Shown in pieces: positions 1-9,384 of a DNA stretch of 64,000 bases. The first letter of the stretch is position 1. Each line of letters starts with the position of its first letter. The stretch covers positions 19,022 to 83,021 of the forward strand of contig PHDB01000009.1 of the NCBI GenBank assembly GCA_002842495.1, given 5' to 3'. The position numbers were made by a program, and so were the translations under genes. The notes below the pieces were generated by a model. The model searched no databases and was not told where the DNA came from. It saw only the letters and a program-made list of their open reading frames with translations. The stretch comes from Bacteroidetes bacterium HGW-Bacteroidetes-6 (GTDB lineage Bacteria > Bacteroidota > Bacteroidia > Bacteroidales > DTU049).

Positions 1-554
1 TTGCAGCCATCGATCATGGAAAATCGATAGATACAAGTATGGGATACACTCCGGTTGAAGGCTTAGTGATGGGAACCCGTGTTGGCGATCTCGATCTTGG
101 TGCCTTGCTTTCAATTATGGAACGCAACAACATGTCGACCGCCGACGCAAACAATTTAGTTAATAAAAAAAGTGGATTACTCGGAATTTCAGGTGTTTCG
201 AGCGACATGCGCGATATCGAAGAAGCTGCCGAGACCGGAAATCATCGTGCCAAAATGTCGCTGGAAGTCTTTGCATACCGAGTGAAAAAATACATAGGTT
301 CTTATATTGCAGCGTTGAATGGTCTGGACCTGCTTGTCTTTACCGGTGGAATTGGCGAAAATGGCTGCCTTCCTCGTAAAATGATTTGTGCAGATATGGA
401 ATACCTTGGGATTGATTTTGATCTCGAAAAAAACAAAGGCTTGCGTGCTACCGATGCAGTCATTTCAAAAGATAACTCAAAGGTGAAGGTGCTTACTATC
501 ACTACCGATGAAGAACTTGTTATTGCACGCGATACATTCCGTATTGTATCTTAA
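1..554 (+). CDS. ackA: Acetate kinase, C-terminal part (5' end outside window)
   Basis: Interconverts acetate plus ATP and acetyl phosphate plus ADP in the cytoplasm, normally paired with phosphotransacetylase. The reading frame is open from base 3 and begins inside the conserved stretch DHGKSIDTSMG, followed by GYTPVEGLVMGTR, both hallmarks of the acetokinase family. Near the C-terminus FTGGIGEN is the conserved nucleotide-binding loop of the ASKHA fold. About 183 residues are present, a bit under half of the usual length of about 400, so the start lies upstream of the window. It stops with TAA at 552-554 and is followed by a clear terminator. The identification is secure; the gene upstream cannot be seen. 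Confidence 0.96.
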   Translation, partial: AAIDHGKSIDTSMGYTPVEGLVMGTRVGDLDLGALLSIMERNNMSTADANNLVNKKSGLLGISGVSSDMRDIEEAAETGNHRAKMSLEVFAYRVKKYIGSYIAALNGLDLLVFTGGIGENGCLPRKMICADMEYLGIDFDLEKNKGLRATDAVISKDNSKVKVLTITTDEELVIARDTFRIVS

Positions 555-576
555 ATATCTGATTTTGGCTATTACA

Positions 577-611
577 AAAAACCCTTGGCTTAAAAAGTCA
601 AGGGTTTTTGT
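577..611 (+). terminator. Rho-independent terminator of ackA
   Basis: An inverted repeat (arms about 577-590 and 596-608, one G:U pair possible, 5-nt loop) with an A-rich left flank and a TTTTTG tract on the right lies 22 bases after the ackA stop codon. Confidence 0.85.
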
Positions 612-883
612 TTCTCCGGAATCAGTAGCCGAGCATCTTTTTTTACAGACGGTCAAAAATTTTGCTTCGAATCAATCAATATTCTGTAGCTTTAGTCATT
701 CGCTTCGGTAAAGGTATATATCAGGCTAAGCAAATTGTCCTTATTATATTGAGAAGCTTGCGCAGCTGACGTTTGAGCTTTTTTGCCGGAGCATTTCTCC
801 GAAATAGAACATGTCACATATTCCATTTTTTTCAAGTATTTGACGCCAGCTCACTTTAACAGCGTACACAGCAGAAGTTGCCA

Positions 884-1177
884 TTAACCAATGAATTCTG
901 CTCCGGCCAATCCAATTCCCGCGCCCAGAGCAATTGAGAAAACAGTTATCGGGATCAACGACTTCTTGTCTTTTGGATATACTATAATCATAACCGGCAA
1001 GGCCGAAAGAAGTGAAATAATCACTCCTGTAATCCATGGGCTTAAATTCCAGTTTACAAACGGGATAATTAAACCAAGAACTACATAATGCACAAATGCC
1101 GATACATTTGCGGCTTTCTCAAGCTTCATGATAATCATGGGAATCACATCAATTATTCCTGCAGCAATTCCAATCAA
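884..1177 (-). CDS. Small hydrophobic membrane protein; reading frame apparently interrupted near its start by TGA
   Basis: A 97-residue, strongly hydrophobic protein with three or four predicted membrane helices (IGIAAGIIDVIPMII, FVHYVVLGLIIPFV, WITGVIISLLSALPVMI, IPITVFSIALGAGIGLAGAEF). I recognise the general look of a small Bacteroidota inner-membrane protein but assign no function. The only plausible ATG is at 1201, in the same frame, with AGG upstream, but it reads ATG AAT AAT TGA before continuing TTA ACA GCT TTA TTG. The fourth codon is therefore a stop where Trp or Leu would be expected. Translation could start only at the TTG at 1177. It lies 28 bases after the zinc-ribbon gene, probably in one operon. 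Either a nonsense mutation, a sequencing error or a TTG start. Confidence 0.6.
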   Translation of the reverse strand: MIGIAAGIIDVIPMIIMKLEKAANVSAFVHYVVLGLIIPFVNWNLSPWITGVIISLLSALPVMIIVYPKDKKSLIPITVFSIALGAGIGLAGAEFIG

Positions 1178-1228
1178 TAAAGCTGTTAATCAATTATTCA
1201 TATTGAACCTGTCTGAATGAAACCTGGT

Positions 1229-1498
1229 TTACTGTTTCCATCTCTCCAGATTTGGCAGAATACTCTCAGCCATTTGTCGGGCTTGGCTTTCCGGAATATT
1301 CATTCTTTCTACTGCTATTAGGATGTTTTTTTCTATTTTTTCCTTAAGACTAATTCCTTCATCAAAAAATACCCCATCCTTAAAACAGAAGCTACAATAT
1401 TTATCACTTTTGCTGTTGTCAGCATTTGTCCCGCCCTTGTTTGGATCTTTATCAAGAGGCATTCCGCAACTTTGGCAGATTTTAGATTGATTTTCCAT
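1229..1498 (-). CDS. Putative zinc-ribbon domain protein
   Basis: An 89-residue cytoplasmic protein. It has the pattern CQSCGMPL near the N-terminus and YCSFCF about 25 residues later, the four cysteines of the small family annotated as putative zinc ribbon (Zn_ribbon_2 type). The C-terminal half is helical (LKEKIEKNILIAVERM). This family is short and its members are full length at about 80-90 residues, so the gene looks complete. Function is not known; other members occur alone or beside enzymes and transcription regulators. It is the first gene of a likely two-gene unit with the small membrane protein that follows. Confidence 0.85.
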   Translation of the reverse strand: MENQSKICQSCGMPLDKDPNKGGTNADNSKSDKYCSFCFKDGVFFDEGISLKEKIEKNILIAVERMNIPESQARQMAESILPNLERWKQ

Positions 1499-1702
1499 TT
1501 TTCAGTATTTTAGAACTTGTAATGCGTTGGTTCAATGGTGCCTATAAGCGCCCCGCAAATTCCTCCGATTCAAAAATAGGCAAAAATTTCATTATTGCTC
1601 TACCCGGAATTATATATTTTCATGTAAGTAAAAAATCAATTATGTTTTTCAGCTTCAACAATTCATACATATAGCTCTACTGTCCTTTTTTATCTGATTT
1701 TA

Positions 1703-3073
1703 TTACAGTTCTATTTCGAATAATTTCAAATACTCATTCCAACAATCGTTTGCTTTGATGTTGTTTTCAAAATCGTTGAGCGTTACAAAATGATTAGGTA
1801 CAGAATAAGTTTCTCGTATAATTTTCAACAGTTTTTCCTTGCCAATCTGTTTGCGAAATTCATGAACAAAAGCCACGCCCTTATTATATATAATTTCATC
1901 TGCCTGCGGGTCTCCTTTTTTTTGATTCAATACTTGTTCAAAAGTAACCGTATAAAATGGCACATCAAACAACTTGAGATTTATTTTGTCTTGTATCGCT
2001 TTTTCAAAGGCATCAGTTCCAGCCCAACTTTCGTAGAACAACAGATTGACATACTCGGGAATAGATTCGCCCATAAAAAACTTCCCTTTCGCAAGGTATT
2101 CGGTGTGAATGCCTAACCAAATATGTGAGATTTCGTGCGATAAAGCGTAATTCTCAATGGCTTCCATGTTCATCAAAATTCTGTCCATCAATATAAAACT
2201 TCCTAAGCAAGCTCCTAATCCTAAAATTCCTGTTTCAACAAAACAGAGCGTTTTAAATTCTTTTTGCCACAAATTGGCATTATACCATTCTATTGCGGCC
2301 ATGGAGCGATTAATGCTCACATCCAATAATGAATCTATTTGTTTTGAATCGCTGGTGAAAACAGGTTTATTATCTACAATGGCCAATAAACGCCTGTTTC
2401 GTGGTAAAAAACAGAACTCGTAATTTGTTGTATTGTATTGGATTACTTTTTTAGGTTGAAAGATATTGGCTTGTGTTATAAAGAACGGGAAGTCTTCATC
2501 GAAGCAATTGAATGAATAAACATATTTGCCAGCTATATCTTTACACCCAATTTCGGGGTAATATGCAAATACGCTGTGTGTTTTTGGAACAGTGATGGTT
2601 ACCTGATAATCGGAGAAGTTATCATATAAAACCGGATACCATTTGTTGAACCGCTCACAAAAGATTTGACTCGTATCGAATAGAACGGGATAAGTAAAAG
2701 TGCTATCACTATAAGAGGCAACAATGTTTGAATATTCCATCGTTGAACAGGGAATCTCATATTGCATCAAAAGTGTCATTTCCCCTTTCTGAGAAGATTC
2801 AAAATACAACGTATCATTGCTGCGCGAGTATTTTAAAGGCGCGTCATTAAGATCTGCTTCTTTTATTTGGATGTAGCGATTAAATAACAAAAAGTCTTTT
2901 TGCCCGGTTTCAGCTTTGATCGCTTTTATACTGATATTGACCCAAAGTGTCGAATCATTTAATTCGATATTTATGTTGTACTTCAAAGGTTCAATTCCAG
3001 ACTTTTGGGCTTGTAGGCTTATATGGTTAAAGGTGAGTATGATAACACTCAAAAACATTAATGTTCTTTTCAT
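1703..3073 (-). CDS. Secreted gluzincin-type metallopeptidase (HExxH)
   Basis: A 456-residue protein with an N-terminal signal peptide (MKRTLMFLSVIILTF..LQAQ). The ATG at 3073 is chosen over an upstream ATG at 3145 because it puts the signal peptide at the N-terminus. The zinc motif HEISH is at residues 313-317, followed 19 residues later by Glu336 in GESIPEY, the HExxH-x18-E spacing of the M1-like gluzincin clan. The N-terminal part is beta-rich, as in M1 peptidases. Catalytic residues are intact, so it is probably an active exported zinc peptidase, periplasmic or surface-exposed. It follows the ABC transporter genes on the same strand across a 270-base gap with a possible terminator, so co-transcription is doubtful. 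Substrate unknown. Confidence 0.8.
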   Translation of the reverse strand: MKRTLMFLSVIILTFNHISLQAQKSGIEPLKYNINIELNDSTLWVNISIKAIKAETGQKDFLLFNRYIQIKEADLNDAPLKYSRSNDTLYFESSQKGEMTLLMQYEIPCSTMEYSNIVASYSDSTFTYPVLFDTSQIFCERFNKWYPVLYDNFSDYQVTITVPKTHSVFAYYPEIGCKDIAGKYVYSFNCFDEDFPFFITQANIFQPKKVIQYNTTNYEFCFLPRNRRLLAIVDNKPVFTSDSKQIDSLLDVSINRSMAAIEWYNANLWQKEFKTLCFVETGILGLGACLGSFILMDRILMNMEAIENYALSHEISHIWLGIHTEYLAKGKFFMGESIPEYVNLLFYESWAGTDAFEKAIQDKINLKLFDVPFYTVTFEQVLNQKKGDPQADEIIYNKGVAFVHEFRKQIGKEKLLKIIRETYSVPNHFVTLNDFENNIKANDCWNEYLKLFEIEL

Positions 3074-3266
3074 ATTGGTTCTAATTCTTATTGCTTTCAA
3101 TATTTTAGTCTTCATTTTTGCCCGATTGTTTGGTATTTGTTGCATAAGTCCCGATGGTTGATGGTTATGGTTGGTTGCCGGTTTCGAAGCACTGTCCTGT
3201 CAAATTGCACGAAAGGTCATTAGATGCGGAAATGATGAAACCCGCACTATCTTGGCAATAAAATAT

Positions 3267-3302
3267 ACCGCCTGCTATGCACTGGCGGTTTTTGTTTTTG
3301 TC
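3267..3302. terminator. Possible terminator hairpin between ABC operon and peptidase gene
   Basis: The inverted repeat ACCGCC / GGCGGT (3267-3272 and 3284-3289) has an 11-base loop. On the plus strand it is followed by TTTTGTTTTT; on the minus strand, the direction of the neighbouring genes, by ATATTTTATT. Weak as a minus-strand terminator. Confidence 0.4.
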
Positions 3303-3343
3303 AATTGTATATTTCATTATCCTTAAGTTCTTTTCTCAAATTA

Positions 3344-4132
3344 TTATTTTTGGTCAGCAAATCTCCAATAAAATAGGGTTCCAAAAAATCCTAAAAGGCA
3401 AGCAAGGATTAAAATAATGTAACTGACACCATTTAATTGTAAATCTTCTGTGCCATTGGTCATCCCATATAAACCAGGAATAGCCCAAGGGAAATAGGGT
3501 CCTAATCCAACCATACCTACAAAATTAGCAAGGATAAGTGTAAGAATAACAAAACCTAATGGGAACATATATCCTCGACTATAACTAGCCAAAAAAGCTA
3601 CCGGCGTTGACAATAATAAGATAAGAAGAGATGTTACGAAATATTTGAAAGCATACTGAAAAGCAATGCTACCCGACCAATCGGGAAGACCAATCAGAAG
3701 ACCAATTAATAGTCCTGTAACAAAATATATTAACGAGAGTATGACTGACCAAATTACAACGATAATAAACTTGGAAAAAACAATATACGTCCGGGAAACA
3801 GGTAATGCAAGTATATCTTTTGCGGTATGCTCCGAAAACTCACGGCCAAAAACCCAGCTTGCAACAAAACCAATTCCTACAAGACCAACACCTGCAATAC
3901 CTTGCATCAGTAGAGTCAAATAATTTTCCCAATTTGGTTCTCCAAATCTCAACATAGATGCTTTATTTCCAATCATTCCAAGTTTACCCGAAATTTCAGG
4001 GTGTATTTGAACAAACATTAGTAAGCCCATCATAGATGAGACAAACATGAAAAACAAGATGGTAGCCCAAAATATTTTAGATTTTCGTGTTTTTAGATAT
4101 TCAACACAGAAAGTGGTTAATAAACTTTTCAT
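3344..4132 (-). CDS. ABC-2 type permease subunit
   Basis: A 262-residue inner-membrane protein with about six hydrophobic segments (for example FWATILFFMFVSSMMGLLMFV, GIAGVGLVGIGFVASWVFG, FIIVVIWSVILSLIYFV, SLLILLLSTPVAFLASY). REFSEHTAKDILALPVSR is typical of the cytoplasmic coupling helix of ABC-2 exporters. The start at 4132 overlaps the stop of the upstream ATPase gene in an ATGA arrangement, which indicates translational coupling and rules out the longer frame from 4216. It forms the membrane part of an exporter with the adjacent ATPase. Substrate cannot be told from sequence; lantibiotic-immunity or copper/lipid type exporters have the same layout. Confidence 0.88.
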   Translation of the reverse strand: MKSLLTTFCVEYLKTRKSKIFWATILFFMFVSSMMGLLMFVQIHPEISGKLGMIGNKASMLRFGEPNWENYLTLLMQGIAGVGLVGIGFVASWVFGREFSEHTAKDILALPVSRTYIVFSKFIIVVIWSVILSLIYFVTGLLIGLLIGLPDWSGSIAFQYAFKYFVTSLLILLLSTPVAFLASYSRGYMFPLGFVILTLILANFVGMVGLGPYFPWAIPGLYGMTNGTEDLQLNGVSYIILILACLLGFFGTLFYWRFADQK

Positions 4133-5055
4133 TTTAAGGATCCTTTCATTCCAATAGTTCTTAAGAAATAAGTTTCCAAATCTTCTTCTTCCACTTTTAA
4201 TAAGGTTGGAGGACAATCTGCATTTACCATAATTGTTGCAATTGTATCAGGTTTTGTAATTGCTTCCTCATTTTTAATTTCTATTTGGTTATCAATCGTT
4301 TTTTCTACAAAATATCCTTTTTGAGCGAGTAATGAATATGCTTTTTCAATATCATTCGCATTGATCAGGAGGCGTTTATTGCAAAGTGCTTCTAATTGGC
4401 TTGTGTCGAGTTCTTGTGTTAGTTTGCCCTCATGAATAATCCCAATACGTGTTGCGAATCGAGATACTTCACCAAGAATATGACTTGAAATAAATATTGT
4501 TACACCTTGGTTTATAGCCAAGTCTTTTAGCATTTCTCTGATTTCGTAAATTCCGGCCGGATCTAATCCATTTGTGGGTTCATCTAAAATTAATATTTCA
4601 GGATTATGGATTAATGCCTTTGCTAAACCAAGTCTTTGATTGTTTCCTAACGATAAGTTTTTTGCTTTTCTATTTGCATACGAACCTAATTGAAGTTTTT
4701 CGATAACTTCATCAATTGATTTTTTGTCGGAGATAAAACGCAAACGACGAAATATTTCGAGATTTTCCCAAACAGTAAGTTCGGGATAAGAAAATGGCAC
4801 TTCAACCAAAGATCCAATATGTTTCCATAATTCAGTATTGTCGGCAGAAACTTTTTTCTCATTGATATATGCAGCGCCAGATGTAGGTCGTATCATTCCA
4901 AGAAGCATCCGGATAGTTGTTGTTTTGCCTGCTCCGTTAAGTCCTAAAAAACCGTAAATTTCACCTTTTCTTACATTAAGTGACATGTCAGAAACAGCAC
5001 ATACATCCTTGTAATGCTTTGAAATATTTTCTGTTCTTATGATATCAGTTGTCAT
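4129..5055 (-). CDS. ABC transporter ATP-binding protein
   Basis: A 308-residue cytoplasmic ATPase of the type that pairs with ABC-2 permeases. Walker A GLNGAGKTT (residues 38-46), signature LSLGNNQRLGLA, Walker B ILILDEPTNGLDP and the switch His in ISSHILGEV are intact. The last about 90 residues are the usual C-terminal extension of this subfamily. The stop overlaps the permease start by 4 bases. It comes after the sigma-factor gene and the small membrane protein on the same strand, so the four genes are probably co-regulated. Confidence 0.93.
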   Translation of the reverse strand: MTTDIIRTENISKHYKDVCAVSDMSLNVRKGEIYGFLGLNGAGKTTTIRMLLGMIRPTSGAAYINEKKVSADNTELWKHIGSLVEVPFSYPELTVWENLEIFRRLRFISDKKSIDEVIEKLQLGSYANRKAKNLSLGNNQRLGLAKALIHNPEILILDEPTNGLDPAGIYEIREMLKDLAINQGVTIFISSHILGEVSRFATRIGIIHEGKLTQELDTSQLEALCNKRLLINANDIEKAYSLLAQKGYFVEKTIDNQIEIKNEEAITKPDTIATIMVNADCPPTLLKVEEEDLETYFLRTIGMKGSLK

Positions 5056-5126
5056 TTGTCAAGCTGTTTTATCTCTTATGAAGTCATTCTATTCCGCCAT
5101 TGCATCATTATCATACTTGTTTATTC

Positions 5127-5585
5127 CTAAATCTGGCTCAAAAGCAAAACGTATATGAATACTATTACCAACAAAGAGGCACTAATTAATAGAACTATCA
5201 GATTCTTTAAATGATATCTTATCGTGATTATCAGCTCTTTATTCTGTTTGTTAACATAAAAGTGAGTAATAGCAAGCAGGTTTATGATAATGGCCAATAT
5301 AGGTAACCCAATTAAAATTATATGTGAAACCCAAGTCGAGAAACTTGTTTGATTTGTATTTGAAACAAACCGTTGTAGTTTGTCAAAGAAATCCCAGTGA
5401 ATTAAGAGTTTGATTTTCAAATAAGCCAAAATAACCAACACCATTGGAATTAAAATAAAGACAATTCCAATTCTGGCAGATTTTCTGGCATTGATCATTC
5501 CTATTTTCAATACCTCCTGGTGTTTTACAAAATCTGTATTTGGAGTATTAAGTTTCTCCATTTTTTCTTCAAAATTGTTTTCCAT
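5127..5585 (-). CDS. Small three-helix membrane protein downstream of ECF sigma factor (possible anti-sigma factor)
   Basis: 152 residues: a charged cytoplasmic N-terminus of about 35 residues (MENNFEEKMEKLNTPNTDFVKHQ) and three predicted membrane helices (about 36-57, 86-110 and 128-151). I recognise no named domain. Its position directly after an ECF sigma gene (32-base gap) is where an anti-sigma factor usually lies, and the short soluble N-terminus followed by membrane helices would fit. That role is inferred from context only; no zinc anti-sigma motif is present. Confidence 0.7.
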   Translation of the reverse strand: MENNFEEKMEKLNTPNTDFVKHQEVLKIGMINARKSARIGIVFILIPMVLVILAYLKIKLLIHWDFFDKLQRFVSNTNQTSFSTWVSHIILIGLPILAIIINLLAITHFYVNKQNKELIITIRYHLKNLIVLLISASLLVIVFIYVLLLSQI

Positions 5586-5617
5586 AATCTTTTTTATTTA
5601 TAATGCAGATAGTCGAA

Positions 5618-6190
5618 TTAGGTTGCACTAATAAATTTCTCTTTCAGTTTTTCAAGTCCCCTGGACAAAAGTGACTTTATTGTACCTTCTTTTTTGTCAA
5701 GTATTTCGGAGATATCTTTGAGCGATTTTTTTTCAAAAAATCGTAAAGAAAGAGCCTCTTGGTATTTTATGTCAAGTTTCTTCAACGAACTTTGCACACG
5801 AACAAAATCCTCGTTTAATTTCAATTCATCTTCTATTAATTGTTTTTCGGTTTGGTAATCATCGAACTCGAATAAACGAATTGCCTGTGAACCCAGCAAT
5901 TCCAACGACAATGCGGCTACTTTATTTTTTCGGAAGTAGTAATTGATTTCGTTTGTTGCAATCCTGTATAACCAGGTTGAAATTGAAATGTTTCTCCACG
6001 TAAAAGTATTTATTTTCAGGTATGCTTTTAAAAAAGTATCGGACGCTATATCCCTTGAAATATCGTAATCTGTAATACGGTGAAAGATATAATTAAAAAT
6101 ATTCTTATAGTAAGAATCAAAGATTTGCCCAAAAAATTCAGGGTTTTCTTTTATCTTTTCCAAAAGCTGTCGTTCTTCAGTAAGGGTCAT
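5618..6190 (-). CDS. ECF-type RNA polymerase sigma factor
   Basis: 190 residues with the two-domain layout of ECF sigma factors. Region 2 includes SYYKNIFNYIFHRITDYD, DIASDTFLKAYL and STWLYRIATNEINYYFRK; region 4 includes YQEALSLRFFEKKSLKDI and the helix-turn-helix KEGTIKSLLSRGLEKLKEK. It is the first gene of a minus-strand cluster with the small membrane protein and the ABC exporter, so it likely controls that cluster in response to an envelope signal. I did not find a -7 element of the housekeeping type close upstream. Confidence 0.93.
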   Translation of the reverse strand: MTLTEERQLLEKIKENPEFFGQIFDSYYKNIFNYIFHRITDYDISRDIASDTFLKAYLKINTFTWRNISISTWLYRIATNEINYYFRKNKVAALSLELLGSQAIRLFEFDDYQTEKQLIEDELKLNEDFVRVQSSLKKLDIKYQEALSLRFFEKKSLKDISEILDKKEGTIKSLLSRGLEKLKEKFISAT

Positions 6191-6906
6191 TATAAAACAT
6201 CCTTTTAGCTATAAATGCAACTAATCTGAAAAGGTTGCAAAAAATTCTTTTACTGGTGTTTTTGACAAAATTTGCAGAGCGTTTTTTTGCTTATGCAGAA
6301 CTCTCATATAAACCAAACTTTTAGAACAAAATGTTGGTTTATATGTATCCAAGGTTATGGAATTTGCAGAAGGCTCTTTTGAGAAACATGGGTGTAAATC
6401 TCTGTGGTCTTTGAACTCTTTTGACCAGGGATTCTTGTATAAAACACCCATCCATTCTCAATTCCAATAGCGACGTTGCATGGCTCCGCTTCATCTTGAA
6501 TGGGATCAATCCTTTATCAGTATTAGATATTTGAGTCTTGGTCTTCAATTTTCAAATCAAGATGGTAAATATACATAAAATGTTTCGTGTCTGTCCCAAA
6601 ATGCAAGTTTTCAAGCAAAACCTCCCGGCATTTCAACGTGTTTCGGATAAACTTCTGGAATCGTCGGGAGGAAAAAGATAACCCTGCTGAAATGATTCAA
6701 TGGAGAGAGTATAAGGCAGCAGTTCCTGTGAATTTACTAATCATATTGATCTTTCATTAGCGCACTTTCAAATGCCAAACGCTCACGGGATTTGCTGAAC
6801 CGGGCCGTTAGCAGCCCGGCGAACATTTCCCCGCCAAATAAATCTGCGGAAGAACTGTAATGAAGTGGAAAGAGCATCAGGTTTATAAAGCCGAAAGTTT
6901 TTCGTA
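6191..6906. other. 716-base stretch without a convincing gene
   Basis: Open frames here are short and have no coding character. Two weak inverted repeats are visible: CCTCCCG/CGGGAGG (6621-6627 and 6665-6671) and the hairpin listed at 6800-6819. It separates the end of atpG from the start of the sigma-factor gene. No RNA gene was recognised. Confidence 0.5.
6800..6819. repeat. Perfect hairpin downstream of atpG
   Basis: CCGGGC (6800-6805) and GCCCGG (6814-6819) with an 8-nt loop, 87 bases after the atpG stop in the direction of transcription. No U-tract follows on the minus strand, so it may stabilise the 3' end of the mRNA instead of ending transcription. Confidence 0.4.
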
Positions 6907-7779
6907 CTACCCATTCAAAGCTTCAGCACCGCTCACAATCTCGATAATCTCGTTGGTGATGGCAGCCTGACGGGCTTTGTTGTAGCTCAGGCGAAGGTCT
7001 TTCAGAATTTCGGTAGCGTTGTCGGTGGCTTTGTGCATTGAAGTCATACGAGCTCCGTGTTCCGAAGCAATACTATCGAGCAAAGCTTTGTAGAGCTGTA
7101 TACGTAAGGTTTTAGGAACCAGCATTTCAAACATCTTTTCGCGTTCGGGTTCAAGAATGTAGTCGCCAGTTTCTTCAGCATCCGAAGCAAAGTTGAATGG
7201 AAGGAAAATTTCGTTTACCGGTGCTTGTACAGCAGCATTTTTAAACTGATTATACACTAGTACAATTTCGTCGTGTTTACCCTCAATAAACTCATTGATG
7301 ATTGTGTTACCAATTTCGGAAATTTCGTCGAAGCCCGGCTTTTCTATCAGGTGATTGAATTCGCGTGCAAAAACAACACCTCGTTTTTTAAGCGCATCAG
7401 GCACTTTTTTGCCGAACGAAATAAAATCGACTAAACCGGCAGCAAAAGCTTCGGCATATTTTTCCTGCAGCAAAGTCATTACCTGCTTGCTGATATTGGC
7501 ATTAAATACACCACACAGGCCACGATTAGCCGAAAAAACGACCATTAAAACACGTTTTACCGGTCGTTTGGCAAATACACCATCGTTTGGCAGGTCATCG
7601 ACACCGGCAGCTACCCGCAACATGATTTCGCGCAACTTCGAAGCATAGGGCCTGAACCGCAAAATGCTATCCTGTGCACGTCTGAGCTTTGATGCCGATA
7701 CCAACTTCATAGCAGATGTTATCTGCTTGGTTGTTGTAACCGACTGAATACGGTTTCTGACTTCTTTCAGATTGGGCAT
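6907..7779 (-). CDS. atpG: F1Fo ATP synthase gamma subunit
   Basis: 290 residues forming the central rotor stalk of F1. The N-terminal helix VRNRIQSVTTTKQITSAMKLVSASKLRRAQ and the C-terminal RLSYNKARQAAITNEIIEIVSGAEAL are the most conserved parts of the family and form the coiled coil inside the alpha-beta ring. Length is normal. It is the last gene of the operon, 12 bases after atpA; atpD and atpC do not follow, and an empty stretch comes next. Confidence 0.97.
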   Translation of the reverse strand: MPNLKEVRNRIQSVTTTKQITSAMKLVSASKLRRAQDSILRFRPYASKLREIMLRVAAGVDDLPNDGVFAKRPVKRVLMVVFSANRGLCGVFNANISKQVMTLLQEKYAEAFAAGLVDFISFGKKVPDALKKRGVVFAREFNHLIEKPGFDEISEIGNTIINEFIEGKHDEIVLVYNQFKNAAVQAPVNEIFLPFNFASDAEETGDYILEPEREKMFEMLVPKTLRIQLYKALLDSIASEHGARMTSMHKATDNATEILKDLRLSYNKARQAAITNEIIEIVSGAEALNG

Positions 7780-7791
7780 GAGGCAACAAAT

Positions 7792-9372
7792 TTATTGATA
7801 GCGAGCTGCAATTTCGAGCGCAATTTTGTCGAGTTCGGCAGTAATATCATCATTGATAATCCCTTTTCTTAATTGAGCCAAAAGTTCGCTGTGATGATCT
7901 TCGAGATGATGCAAATATTCAGTCTCAAAGTTTTTTACCTGATTAACAGGAACATTTTTCAGCAAACCGCGGGTTCCCGCAAAAATAATAGCAATCTGAT
8001 TTTCGACGGCAACCGGACTATATTGTGGTTGCTTTAGAATTTCAACATTGCGGATACCTTTGTCAAGAATCGATTTGGTAGTAGCATCGAGATCGGAACC
8101 AAATTTAGAGAATGCTTCGAGTTCGCGGAACTGAGCCTGATCAATTTTAAGTGTTCCGGCAATCTTTTTCATAGCCTTAATCTGAGCATTTCCACCAACA
8201 CGACTCACTGAAATACCAACGTTGATAGCCGGACGAATACCGCTGTTGAATAAATTGGTTTCGAGAAATATCTGACCGTCGGTAATCGAAATCACATTGG
8301 TTGGAATGTATGCCGAAACGTCGCCCGCCTGAGTTTCGATAATTGGCAGAGCGGTTAGCGAACCACCACCTTTCACCATCGAGCGAATGCTTTCGGGCAA
8401 ATCGTTCATTTGGCTTGCAACTTCGTCGCTTCGGATAATTTTGGCAGCCCGTTCAAGCAGGCGTGAGTGAAGATAGAAAACATCGCCCGGGTAGGCTTCG
8501 CGTCCGGGTGGACGACGCAATAACAACGAAACTTCGCGGTAAGCAACGGCTTGTTTAGAAAGGTCGTCGTAAATAACCAGTGCTGCACGGCCTGTGTCCC
8601 GGAAAAATTCACCGATAGACGCACCGGCATATGGAGCATAGAATTGTAAAGCTGCCGGCATCGATGCTGTGGCAGCAATAATAACAGTGTATTGCAAAGC
8701 TCCTTTTTCTTCGAGCGTTTTCGCAATCTGAGCTACAGTTGAACCTTTCTGCCCAACTGCAACATAAATGCAGAAAACAGGCTCGCCTTTTTCGAAGTTT
8801 TCTTTCTGGTTGATAATGGCATCAATGGCTATAGCCGTTTTTCCGGTTTGGCGGTCGCCAATAATAAGTTCGCGCTGTCCACGACCAATCGGAATCATAG
8901 CATCAATAGCTTTAATACCGGTTTGCAGTGGCTCATTTACGGGTTGGCGGAAAATAACACCAGGAGCTTTGCGCTCGAGTGGCATTTCGTAAAGTGGTCC
9001 TTCAATAGGTCCTTTGCCGTCGATAGGTTCGCCGATAGTATTTATAACACGTCCCAAAAGTCCTTCTCCAACATTGATTGAAGCAATTCGGCCGGTTCGT
9101 TTTACGATATCGCCTTCGTTCAGGTTTTTGGCGTCGCCCAAAAGTACGATACCAACATTGTCGGCTTCGAGATTGAGTACAATGCCCTGAAGTCCGGTTT
9201 TCTCAAATTCAATCATTTCGCCTGCACGGGCATTGCTAAGGCCATATACACGGGCAATGCCGTCGCCTATTTCAAGCACCGTGCCGGTTTCTTCGAGACT
9301 GGCTTCGAGATTCAGACCTGCAATTTGCTGGCGAAGAATCGCGGTTACTTCCGATGGTTTAATTTCTGCCAT
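7792..9372 (-). CDS. atpA: F1Fo ATP synthase alpha subunit
   Basis: 526 residues, the non-catalytic nucleotide-binding subunit of F1. The N-terminal crown has [10 protein letters not shown], the P-loop is GDRQTGKTA, and the C-terminal signature is [28 protein letters not shown]. The segment [14 protein letters not shown] carries the family arginine that reaches the catalytic site of the beta subunit. Full length. It is 12 bases downstream of atpH and 12 upstream of atpG, a tightly packed operon. Confidence 0.98.
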   Translation of the reverse strand: MAEIKPSEVTAILRQQIAGLNLEASLEETGTVLEIGDGIARVYGLSNARAGEMIEFEKTGLQGIVLNLEADNVGIVLLGDAKNLNEGDIVKRTGRIASINVGEGLLGRVINTIGEPIDGKGPIEGPLYEMPLERKAPGVIFRQPVNEPLQTGIKAIDAMIPIGRGQRELIIGDRQTGKTAIAIDAIINQKENFEKGEPVFCIYVAVGQKGSTVAQIAKTLEEKGALQYTVIIAATASMPAALQFYAPYAGASIGEFFRDTGRAALVIYDDLSKQAVAYREVSLLLRRPPGREAYPGDVFYLHSRLLERAAKIIRSDEVASQMNDLPESIRSMVKGGGSLTALPIIETQAGDVSAYIPTNVISITDGQIFLETNLFNSGIRPAINVGISVSRVGGNAQIKAMKKIAGTLKIDQAQFRELEAFSKFGSDLDATTKSILDKGIRNVEILKQPQYSPVAVENQIAIIFAGTRGLLKNVPVNQVKNFETEYLHHLEDHHSELLAQLRKGIINDDITAELDKIALEIAARYQ

Positions 9373-9384
9373 ATCAACAGTGAT

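Noticed and set aside
744..884. 46-residue ORF whose ATG overlaps the stop of the small membrane protein (TAATG)
   Set aside because: No recognisable composition or motif and no promoter; likely chance, although the overlap resembles coupling.
884..1201. UGA as a recoded sense codon
   Set aside because: Other well-identified genes here end in TGA and none has in-frame TGA, so recoding is not supported.
6221..6548. Two overlapping ORFs between atpG and the sigma factor gene
   Set aside because: No motif, odd composition and mutual overlap; no support for coding.
6800..6819. Hairpin as an atpG terminator
   Set aside because: No U-tract on the transcribed side; kept only as a structural repeat.
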